Assembly: GCA_903899015.1 (NCBI GenBank)
Contig: CAIUHP010000018.1
Location: 26,631 to 90,630 of the forward strand
Reading direction: 5' to 3'
Source of the DNA: an uncultured Armatimonadota bacterium
Lineage (GTDB): Bacteria > Armatimonadota > Fimbriimonadia > Fimbriimonadales > Fimbriimonadaceae
DNA length: 64,000 nt
The notes under the pieces were generated by a model. The model saw only the letters and a list, made by a program, of their open reading frames with translations. It was not told the origin of the DNA and searched no databases. Position numbers and translations under genes: made by a program. How positions within the stretch are numbered: the stretch's first letter is position 1; each line of letters starts with the position of its first letter. Below are positions 35,619 through 42,886 of this stretch, in pieces.

Positions 35619-37439
35619 TTATTTGAAAGCTACTCGTCGACTCGTTTCGGGATACAAACCCGAGACGGGTGAAATCGACCATTTCTGCTCGGCCCCGTTA
35701 TACCAATCGTGAATTGCAACGTCGGGCCAACCATTACCTCGGCTCGGATTTTCAGTCAGACATGCGGTTGGGTAGCGGTAAGAATCGATCCGAAATGTCC
35801 CATCAACTTGAGGGGAGATTTTCCAAGGCAGGGTGGTGTCTCCGTTGTCGGACCACTGCAGAACTGGAAGGTGATTAGCCGACGAATCCCAGAGCGCAGC
35901 ATAGAGTCCTGAATCTCGATTACAAAGCTTATACCAACCGTCGCCGGTGCCTTCTATCCGCCATTGCTCATCAAATCCCCCGTTCGAAGCGGTGGTTGTA
36001 AGTTCGGTGCCCTGATCCCAACTTCCCCCCGGAACATCGAGTAGTTGATTCGATTTGGATGACTTCAAAGTCTGGAAACCACTGAATGTCTTGCCTGCGA
36101 ATGAGCAGCCGTTGATGACGAGGGTCGTTACTGAGTGGGCCGGGAGACTGACTGAAAATGCTTTCTTGGAGACAGGAACATTCGGCAAAGAAGCCAGATT
36201 CTGGTTTGGAGACGTCTGAGTGACCGAAACTACTGATCCGAGTCGCTTAAAGCGTGAAAGATCGTAACTGGCAACCTGATCAGAATCACTCACCGTAACG
36301 ATCACAACTTGGCTTCCATTGATGACGCAAACGGAGTTAGGCTCGCTAATGGAGATAAATTTGGCCTTTGGTCGAATGAACTGAGAAAACTGGGCGAACG
36401 CGTAATACTTACGATTGACGGTAAATGTTTGGGACCGAGCATTCAAGTCCATGTCGATACAGCCCCAGCCGGAGCCTCCATCGATGACTTGCCAGTACAC
36501 CCAGGCAGTAGGCATCATTTCTCGAAGGTCTTTGACCATTTGGTGGGCGGTTGTCATGCCAGTAGCATCACCGTCGCCATACTCGCTCATCCACAGTCGC
36601 TTGGCATCCCGAGTTGCCCGATGATTGACCCAATGCTGAGATGTTCCTCCATAACAGTGGGTGTTCAATCGGTAAACGGCAGCCTTGGCTTCGGTCGACA
36701 ACGCGTCCCACGATGTAACCGCCCAGTTATTGAGTGACTCATCGGAAGCAGCTATTTTTGTTGATAGCTTGGCTTTTGCGAGCGAAGCCTGGGTCGCAAG
36801 AATGAGTTCATTCTGTTTTTCGCCAGGGCTAACGTGACATCCTTCCTGACGATTTTTGTAGGTCCACCAGTTTGCCGCTGGCTCATTCATGGGCTCAAGC
36901 GTCTCGAACTTGATGCCCCAATTATCGCGGAAGTGTTTGGTAACGGTAGCCAGATAATCCGTAAAGTCATTGAGCTTATCCGGATTGAGATTATCGCCAC
37001 CACCGACGGCTCCAGTCACCGAGCCGCTTAGGGTCATGAAGTACGGAGGTGAGTTAGAAAACGCTTCGAACTTGTTTGCCCCAAGGTGCACTCCACGATC
37101 TAAAACCCATCGCTGAGCTGCATCAGCCGTCCAATCGTACTTGCCGTCGGGAGACATAAAGCCAGGGACACGGGCTCGCTGCTCCATGAAGTTCAGACTG
37201 GGGTCTTCGCCTCCGCCGATGTTGTAGCGCAGGATGTTTAGTTTCAACCCTCCTAAGACCTTGTCGACGAGTTGGGTACGCAAGGGTTCAGGATAATCAC
37301 CGACGATGTGAGCCCACCAAGCAAGAGAGGTTCCAAATCCTTCCCAAGTTTGATATTGAGCGGATGGGTCGACGGAGATGTTGATATTTGCAGGCGTCGT
37401 TGCCATGGTAGTGAGCATCATAAGTGAGAGTTGCAGCAT
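35619..37439 (-). CDS. GH30-like endo-beta-1,6-galactanase with C-terminal RICIN domain
   Basis: The 606-residue protein has a short N-terminal hydrophobic segment, then NISVDPSAQYQTWEGFGTSL, the start pattern of GH30 (clan A, beta/alpha barrel plus side beta-structure). LEPMNEPAAN (E186) gives the acid/base and LWMSEYGD (E286) the nucleophile. An all-beta part follows to about 440, then a roughly 140-residue ricin-type beta-trefoil with repeated Q-x-W (DEQWRI, EQKWSI). GH30 subfamily 5 acts on beta-1,6-galactan of arabinogalactan; the sequence looks closest to that group. It lies between the importer genes and DUF5107/GH2, fitting stepwise degradation and uptake. The signal peptide is unclear. 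Confidence 0.87.
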   Translation of the reverse strand: MLQLSLMMLTTMATTPANINISVDPSAQYQTWEGFGTSLAWWAHIVGDYPEPLRTQLVDKVLGGLKLNILRYNIGGGEDPSLNFMEQRARVPGFMSPDGKYDWTADAAQRWVLDRGVHLGANKFEAFSNSPPYFMTLSGSVTGAVGGGDNLNPDKLNDFTDYLATVTKHFRDNWGIKFETLEPMNEPAANWWTYKNRQEGCHVSPGEKQNELILATQASLAKAKLSTKIAASDESLNNWAVTSWDALSTEAKAAVYRLNTHCYGGTSQHWVNHRATRDAKRLWMSEYGDGDATGMTTAHQMVKDLREMMPTAWVYWQVIDGGSGWGCIDMDLNARSQTFTVNRKYYAFAQFSQFIRPKAKFISISEPNSVCVINGSQVVIVTVSDSDQVASYDLSRFKRLGSVVSVTQTSPNQNLASLPNVPVSKKAFSVSLPAHSVTTLVINGCSFAGKTFSGFQTLKSSKSNQLLDVPGGSWDQGTELTTTASNGGFDEQWRIEGTGDGWYKLCNRDSGLYAALWDSSANHLPVLQWSDNGDTTLPWKISPQVDGTFRIDSYRYPTACLTENPSRGNGWPDVAIHDWYNGAEQKWSISPVSGLYPETSRRVAFK

Positions 37440-37441
37440 GT

Positions 37442-38332
37442 TTAACCTTTCAGGCCCGTCGTGGCAATGCCTTTAATGAAGACCTTTTGGGCGAAGAAGA
37501 AGACGATGATTACGGGAACAATGACGATGAGTGAAGCAGCCATCAAGAGGTTCCACGGCGTGCCCGTGTGCTGGCTTTGGAAAAACTGGAGTCCCATTGA
37601 AAGAGTGAAAGTCTGTTGGTCTGTGAGATAGAGCAGCGGCCCCATAAAATCATTCCAAGCCCAAAGGAAAGTGAAGACTGCGATCACGACTAGAGCGGGA
37701 CGCGCGAGTGGAATAATCACATCGACAAACGTTCTCCACTCCGAAGCACCGTCTAGTTTCGCAGCCTCGCTTAACTCGATTGGGATTGTTCGCAAGAACT
37801 GTCTCAACAAGAAAATATTAAAAGCGCTTCCAAAACACGTCGGCACCCAAAGGGGTCTGAAAGTGCCAATCCACCCAAACTCCTTGAACAGGGCGTACAT
37901 CGGCACCATTAGAACCGGACCGGGAACCATCATGGTTGCGAGGGTGAGTCCGAACAGCACTTCTCTGCCCCGCCACTTGATGCGTGCGAAAGAATAGGCG
38001 ACTAGCGAGTTTGAGATGACCGAACCGATGACGGCAAGAATGGTCACAAAGATCGTGTTTTTTCCATAAACCAAGAAAGGGATATAGCCAAGATCTTCGC
38101 TGTTGTATGCGAACGCCTTCGGAAAATTGCCCCACTCAAAATGAGAGGGAATCCACCTCGGTGGCGAGGTCATCGTCTCGTCAATGGGCTTCAAGGAAGT
38201 GACAATCATCCAGATAAGCGGGAGCAAGAAGAATATTGAGAGTCCAATAAGGGCTGCTTGAACTGCCACCCGATTGATGAGAACTCGGCGGCGTCGACTC
38301 GTTGCGAGGCCAGTTGATGAAAATTTCTTCAT
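37442..38332 (-). CDS. Sugar ABC transporter permease, MalG type
   Basis: The 296-residue protein has six membrane segments and the CUT1 permease EAA loop, ELSEAAKLDGASEWRTFVDV, ending in P-L-A-R-P. It ends FFAQKVFIKGIATTGLKG, the usual MalG C-terminus. The ATG at 38332 is 2 bases after the upstream permease stop and puts RRRR just before the first helix; a longer frame to 38419 would overlap the neighbour and was not used. It forms an importer with the next gene and the binding protein. The ATPase is not encoded nearby. Confidence 0.93.
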   Translation of the reverse strand: MKKFSSTGLATSRRRRVLINRVAVQAALIGLSIFFLLPLIWMIVTSLKPIDETMTSPPRWIPSHFEWGNFPKAFAYNSEDLGYIPFLVYGKNTIFVTILAVIGSVISNSLVAYSFARIKWRGREVLFGLTLATMMVPGPVLMVPMYALFKEFGWIGTFRPLWVPTCFGSAFNIFLLRQFLRTIPIELSEAAKLDGASEWRTFVDVIIPLARPALVVIAVFTFLWAWNDFMGPLLYLTDQQTFTLSMGLQFFQSQHTGTPWNLLMAASLIVIVPVIIVFFFAQKVFIKGIATTGLKG

Positions 38333-38334
38333 TT

Positions 38335-39213
38335 CTAGCCGCCCTCGTAGTGAACGTGCTTGGATGAGAGCTTGAGAGCGATCAGCGTAAGAGACAGCGT
38401 GATGGCAAACATCACCCACCCCATTGCGCTTGCATATCCCATTCTTTGAAATTGGAACGCCGTGTCATACAAATACATGGAAAAGAAATAAGTGGACCGT
38501 GCCGGTTGCCCGCCCGGGAACATCACGTATGGAAGCGCGAAAGTTTGCATTGCCCCGATGAGCCCCATGATCACGTTGAACAGAATGACGGGCGAAATCA
38601 TTGGGATCGTCACGTGCCAAGTCTTACCGATCGCTTTCGCCCCGTCGATCTCAGCGGCTTCATAGAGTGATTGCGGGACGTCTTGAAGTCCGGCTAAGTA
38701 GATCACCATCGCGTTTCCGGTTCCCCAAACTGAGATCAGAACGAGGGTCCACTTGGTCCACGCCGGATCGGTCAGCCAAGGTGGTGTCGGGAGTCCGACC
38801 TTTCCCAGTCCTTCGTTGAGTAATCCGTAGTGGCCATTAAAAATCCATAGCCACAAGACACCCAACGCGACCATCGGCACGAGCGATGGAATATAGAAAA
38901 TCGTTCGGTAGAATGCCATCCCCTTGGCCTTTGTGTTGAGCAGCATCGCGAGGAGAATCGCGAAAACGGTCGCCAGAGGAACCGATGCGGCCGCGTAAGT
39001 CAAAGTGTTCTTGAGAGACTGATGAAAAACATCGTCCTTTATCAACTCGCGGTAGTTGGAAGTTCCAATCCAGTGCGGAGGTCGTAAGACCGAGAAGCTG
39101 GTGAAACTATAGTAAAACGACGTAACCAGTGGATAGGCAAGGAAAATGGTAAAACCCAAAATCCAAGGCAAGGCGAAAAGGACGCCTACAAGCTGCTCAC
39201 GACGAGTGTTCAT
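38335..39213 (-). CDS. Sugar ABC transporter permease, MalF/UgpA type
   Basis: The 292-residue protein begins MNTRREQLVGVLFALPWILGFTIF with the first of six helices. It carries FYSFTSFSVLRPPHWIGTSNY (the periplasmic loop of CUT1 permeases) and the EAA loop SLYEAAEIDGAKAIGKTWHV. It overlaps the binding-protein gene by 4 bases (ATGA) and is 2 bases from the MalG-type gene, so translation is coupled. Import of galacto-oligosaccharides is suggested by GH30 and GH2 downstream. Confidence 0.94.
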   Translation of the reverse strand: MNTRREQLVGVLFALPWILGFTIFLAYPLVTSFYYSFTSFSVLRPPHWIGTSNYRELIKDDVFHQSLKNTLTYAAASVPLATVFAILLAMLLNTKAKGMAFYRTIFYIPSLVPMVALGVLWLWIFNGHYGLLNEGLGKVGLPTPPWLTDPAWTKWTLVLISVWGTGNAMVIYLAGLQDVPQSLYEAAEIDGAKAIGKTWHVTIPMISPVILFNVIMGLIGAMQTFALPYVMFPGGQPARSTYFFSMYLYDTAFQFQRMGYASAMGWVMFAITLSLTLIALKLSSKHVHYEGG

Positions 39214-40532
39214 TGGTTCAGAACCTGCTCGCGGTATTTAGACCATTCGTCTTCCAACCTTTCTTGCGCTTTATCGAGAGCAACTTTAGGTTCCACGCCA
39301 CCTACATCCATTAGGTCAACCGCGTTCCCCATCTCCTGGCTGATCTGATTCCAGATTCCTACTTGGACTGGACCGCGAGCACGTGGGCTGCGGGCTAATT
39401 CATCAAAAACTCGAATGGCCTTATTGGGATGTGTGTTCAAGAATTTTTCCGAGACTTTGCTAAGTGGGCTGTTGCAGAACTGCTCAGTGCATAGCCGCTC
39501 CATGTTGTCTTGGCGTTGAACATATCGAATGAACTCAAACGCCTCCGACTTATGTTTGGCCCCCTTGGGGATCATCAATGTATTCAAGTTCAGAACGGTG
39601 TATCCCGCAAGTTCTGGATGGCCGTCTGGATAGGGGAACGGTACGACAAACCAGTCGGTCTTCGGGTTGTAAAGGCGAATGTAGTTGCTGAACCACGGCC
39701 CATCCATCATGGTCGCGAGCTTTCCGGAAAGAAACGGGTTTTGGGGTGACGAATAGTTGCCAAAACCACTACGGAATGACTGGGTTTCTCTAACTCCAAA
39801 TCGCTTTGCAAACGAATGCACCCACTCCCAGGCCTTTAGGTCGGTTGCAGAATTTACTTCAATCTCGTTACCGTTCTGGAAATCACCCCCAAAAAGGTAG
39901 GGCCATGATCCGCTTCCAAATCCATCACGTGGCATGAATGCAGCTGTTTCTAAGCCACCAGAGTTGTTCTTCTTGCTCACCTTAGAAATGAATTTTTCGA
40001 ACTCGGAAAGAGTTTTGGGGAATTTCTCAGCCGAGTTGTATTCCGGCGGCATCAAGGCTCGATTGACGTAAAGCGCTGAAGTGCCGGGCGAAGAAGGAAA
40101 CGCGTAAAGATGCCCTTTGTAGGTCATCTCATTCCAATAAGCCGGCTTATAAGTAGATTCCGATAGTCCAGCTTTGGATGCCAAATCGTCCAGAGGCGCG
40201 AGTGCGCCTGCGTCTGCAAACTGAACAACTTGGTCGCCCCAGAGCCCAGCAAGATCGGGCGGATTGCCTCCGCTTGTGGCAAGTAATGTCTTGTCAGCGA
40301 TTCCAGAAATACTGAGATATCGAACTTCAATGCGAGATTGGGACGCATTGAAGGAATCGACGATGTGCTTCATCGCCTGCATTTCGTCACCTGTCCACTT
40401 TTCCCAGTAGGTGACAACCACGCGCTGCGAGCCGGTTTGCCGACTCGCAGCCCGTTCACTACCGACCCATGCAAATAGACCCGCAGTCACGATTGCTAGC
40501 GCAGCCAATCGCTGGGCGACAGCAGTATTCAT
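39210..40532 (-). CDS. Extracellular sugar-binding protein (ABC family 1)
   Basis: The 440-residue protein has an N-terminal signal (LAALAIVTAGLFAWVGSERA), then VVVTYWEKWTGDEMQAMKHI and IVDSFNASQ, the start of the periplasmic-binding fold of the MalE/UgpB cluster. LLATSGGNPPDLAGLWGDQV and YAFPSSPGTSALYVNRALM are further family landmarks. There is no lipobox cysteine, so the mature protein would be periplasmic rather than lipid-anchored. It lies 20 bases after the small anchored-protein gene and is coupled to the permeases. Confidence 0.92.
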   Translation of the reverse strand: MNTAVAQRLAALAIVTAGLFAWVGSERAASRQTGSQRVVVTYWEKWTGDEMQAMKHIVDSFNASQSRIEVRYLSISGIADKTLLATSGGNPPDLAGLWGDQVVQFADAGALAPLDDLASKAGLSESTYKPAYWNEMTYKGHLYAFPSSPGTSALYVNRALMPPEYNSAEKFPKTLSEFEKFISKVSKKNNSGGLETAAFMPRDGFGSGSWPYLFGGDFQNGNEIEVNSATDLKAWEWVHSFAKRFGVRETQSFRSGFGNYSSPQNPFLSGKLATMMDGPWFSNYIRLYNPKTDWFVVPFPYPDGHPELAGYTVLNLNTLMIPKGAKHKSEAFEFIRYVQRQDNMERLCTEQFCNSPLSKVSEKFLNTHPNKAIRVFDELARSPRARGPVQVGIWNQISQEMGNAVDLMDVGGVEPKVALDKAQERLEDEWSKYREQVLNQ

Positions 40533-40552
40533 GATCTTTCTAAACGGCTTCG

Positions 40553-40855
40553 TTACTTGCCGTTATTGATCGTCGGAGGGCCAACCGGCGCTCCACCAGG
40601 AGGCATCGGAGCCGTAGCGCCTCCAGGAACTCCAGCTGCATTGGTTGCACCTGGACCACCTCCGCCCGGAGGTCCACCCGGTCCCTTTTTATTAGGATCG
40701 GTTTCCATCCATGGTGGCTTGCCCGGGGTGTATTTCACTTGTCCCTGGTCAAGGTCACCGGCACTCCCAGCACTCTTAATCCCAAAGTAGGCAACCACTG
40801 CGACGAGGGCAATGACGACTACAACGATAACGGGAGTTTTGATCTCTGCTTTCAT
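40553..40855 (-). CDS. Small membrane-anchored proline/glycine-rich protein
   Basis: This 100-residue product has one N-terminal membrane helix, TPVIVVVVIALVAVVAYFGI, then a short linker with YTPGKPPWMETDPNKK and a low-complexity P/G/A tail (about residues 57-100). No family was recognised. It occupies the slot between the prepilin/hairpin and the transporter genes, as the lipoprotein at 25749 does in the other LacI locus. The tail may be extended and exported, with a spacer or cell-wall contact role. Confidence 0.72.
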   Translation of the reverse strand: MKAEIKTPVIVVVVIALVAVVAYFGIKSAGSAGDLDQGQVKYTPGKPPWMETDPNKKGPGGPPGGGGPGATNAAGVPGGATAPMPPGGAPVGPPTINNGK

Positions 40856-40868
40856 GTTTCTTCACAAA

Positions 40869-40894
40869 GCTCGGGGAGGTGAGCCTCCCCGAGC
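40869..40894 (-). terminator. Hairpin after prepilin 3 (attenuator)
   Basis: GCTCGGGGAGG (40869-40879) and CCTCCCCGAGC (40884-40894) form a perfect 11-bp GC-rich stem with a 4-base loop. On the minus strand it is followed by only TTTG, so it may work as a partial terminator or an mRNA stabiliser between the prepilin and the rest of the operon. The position matches the hairpin at 25700. Confidence 0.7.
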
Positions 40895-40903
40895 AATGAG
40901 GTC

Positions 40904-41692
40904 CTATTGTCGCTTGTCCCACATTCCAACGGGCCATGGCCAGTTGACAGGATCGTTTGGCCAGTAAGCTGGCTTGACGGAACCGACCTGGCTACCGACT
41001 CCCTTGAGAGTGGCATCCTTCGTCATGAATTTAGCATGTCCGTCGCAAAGGCCATAGTTGGCGCCATTAGCAAACATGTTTGCACCGCCGCCCTTCATGT
41101 TGAACTCACCATAGTTGAAGAAGACTTCAGTGGCCCAACCTTCGCAGAACTGGTGATACCAGTTCGGACGAGGAGCGATGAGGATCGTCGAAGCTGTCTG
41201 AGGAACCGATGTTTGGCTCGTTCCGCCTGAGTCGCAAGTTGCAGACATCTGGCATCCTTCCGAGTTGGGTCCCCACCAGTCGCCAGTGGCGCTACCGAAT
41301 GCTGGCCAAGTGAAGGCCATGCTGTAGGTCACTCCGCGAACAGGCTTTCCTGGATTACAGGTTGCATCGTTGCCTTCGGTACCTCGATCCCAGTTGTCAA
41401 CCGGTGACTTCCAGATCGCAACGCTCTTCACATATGGATCGACTTGCTGGTGCCAAGGTTTCCACTCTGAGTTCCAACCCCAACAGAATGGGTAAGTATC
41501 GTCTACGTCGCTACCGTACATAACGACGCCGAGTGCAAGCTGCTTAACGTTTGCAAGGTCAACAGTCTTCTTTGCTGCCATCTTTGCCTGAGCAAAGACA
41601 GGGAATAGAATGGCCGCGAGAATAGCGATGATGGCAATGACGACTAATAGTTCAATGAGCGTAAAGGCTCGCTTTAGATTATGGTGATTCAT
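40904..41692 (-). CDS. Prepilin-type (DUF1559-like) secreted protein 3
   Basis: The 262-residue product begins MNHHNLKRA^[18 protein letters not shown], a prepilin signal with alanine at -1 and glutamate at +5, then [14 protein letters not shown], nearly the same as prepilin 2. LCDGHAKFM near residue 212 is the DGHA motif. Cysteines in WCWGWN-like and CDSGG-like stretches may form disulfides. Its ATG lies inside the last codons of lacI (14-base overlap) with AAAGGAG just upstream, so it is made together with LacI. The position between repressor and importer suggests a sugar-induced surface component. Confidence 0.92.
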   Translation of the reverse strand: MNHHNLKRAFTLIELLVVIAIIAILAAILFPVFAQAKMAAKKTVDLANVKQLALGVVMYGSDVDDTYPFCWGWNSEWKPWHQQVDPYVKSVAIWKSPVDNWDRGTEGNDATCNPGKPVRGVTYSMAFTWPAFGSATGDWWGPNSEGCQMSATCDSGGTSQTSVPQTASTILIAPRPNWYHQFCEGWATEVFFNYGEFNMKGGGANMFANGANYGLCDGHAKFMTKDATLKGVGSQVGSVKPAYWPNDPVNWPWPVGMWDKRQ

Positions 41693-42749
41693 TTTTGCTC
41701 CTTTGCAATGGGAGTGCGGGACCTAGGGAGGTACCAGGGGTGAATGTTACGGGGAGAACTTCCTCACGGAGAGGTCCCTCGTAACCGTTGATGTATTCGT
41801 CGAGCAAGCGCACAGACATCCGTGCGAGAGTCGAATGATTAACACTTACGGACGCGGCAATATGCCGAGTAGGAAACGGCCAATGAAGACCGTCATACCC
41901 AACGATAGATAAGTCGGTAGGGACATCAATTCCCAAACTTTCGCAACAGGCAAGCACTCCATAGGCCAACCGATCGTGCCAGCAGTAAATGGCTGTAGGA
42001 GGCTCAGGTTCCGCCATGAGTTGCTGAAGCGCCGGCCGAGCGTCTTCGCGAGACGGTATCACCCAGTGATCTGGAACTGTGATTCCATGGGCGGCAAGAC
42101 CCTTCCTCAAAAGGTGGATACGCCGATCAGCATCCCGAGCTTCGAAAGCAATCGCACTCAAGATCGCAATTCGACGATGCCCATTTTGAATAAGCTGATC
42201 CGCGACAAGTTGCATACCCACTGTTACATCATCGGCAACAGATGGGAACATCTGTTCCCCGTCCCTGCCGTTCATGATTACTAATGGAAGCGAAGACTTT
42301 CTCAGCAATGCGAGCAAAGGATCATCTCCTTGAGGAGCAAAGAGAATCAGCCCATCGGATAACCCACCGTTCAGAAACTGATAGATCTCTTTTGGACTTC
42401 GACTGAAATTACAGTGAACCAAAACGTCGTACCCAGCCTCTCCTCCTGCCATTTCAATTGCCGAAGAGAGACTGTCCATGTAAAGGTCAGCTTCCTCACG
42501 ATGTCGGAAAGCGCTGAAGAATGAAAGGATATGCGTGCGCCCCCGACGGAGCGAGCGAGTCAGCAAATTGGGTGCGTAATTCAGGTCTTCTGCGGCACGT
42601 TTGACACGAGCTCGGGTGTCTTCCGAAATTCTTCGGTGTCCTGCCTTGCCAGCAAGAACGAGCGAGACCGTTGACGCTGAGACACCGGCAAGGGTCGCTA
42701 CTTCATGTAGCGTGGTTCGTTCGGTTTGTCGATCAGCAATCTTCGGCAT
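41679..42749 (-). CDS. LacI-family transcriptional repressor (locus 2)
   Basis: The 356-residue protein has the LacI helix-turn-helix TLHEVATLAGVSASTVSLVL (about residues 13-32), the hinge ARVKRAAEDLNYAPNLLTRSL, and a sugar-binding core with IYCWHDRLAYGVLACCESLG and IVGYDGLHWPF. It is the first gene of the importer/hydrolase operon and overlaps the prepilin by 14 bases. Two phased palindromic operators lie directly upstream of its start, so it is probably autoregulated and releases the whole operon on inducer binding. Confidence 0.95.
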   Translation of the reverse strand: MPKIADRQTERTTLHEVATLAGVSASTVSLVLAGKAGHRRISEDTRARVKRAAEDLNYAPNLLTRSLRRGRTHILSFFSAFRHREEADLYMDSLSSAIEMAGGEAGYDVLVHCNFSRSPKEIYQFLNGGLSDGLILFAPQGDDPLLALLRKSSLPLVIMNGRDGEQMFPSVADDVTVGMQLVADQLIQNGHRRIAILSAIAFEARDADRRIHLLRKGLAAHGITVPDHWVIPSREDARPALQQLMAEPEPPTAIYCWHDRLAYGVLACCESLGIDVPTDLSIVGYDGLHWPFPTRHIAASVSVNHSTLARMSVRLLDEYINGYEGPLREEVLPVTFTPGTSLGPALPLQRSKNESP

Positions 42750-42756
42750 CTTTGCC

Positions 42757-42800
42757 TGCTCAAACGTTTGAGCACCTTGCTCAAACGGTTGAGCATTGTA
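42757..42800 (-). promoter_or_regulatory. Promoter with two phased LacI operators for the galactan operon
   Basis: TGCTCAAACGTTTGAGCA (42757-42774) is a perfect 18-base palindrome and TGCTCAAACGGTTGAGCA (42778-42795) differs by one base. Their starts are 21 bases apart, two helical turns. Reading the minus strand, TACAAT at 42795-42800 is a good -10, placing the second site over the transcription start and the first between it and the lacI ATG at 42749. Confidence 0.88.
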
Positions 42801-42886
42801 ACACAGAACATTTCGTTTGTGATAAGGATTTTTACAAATCGGGCAGTTTGGGGCAAAACGCGCGATTTTGCTAGGTCAAAGTGAGC

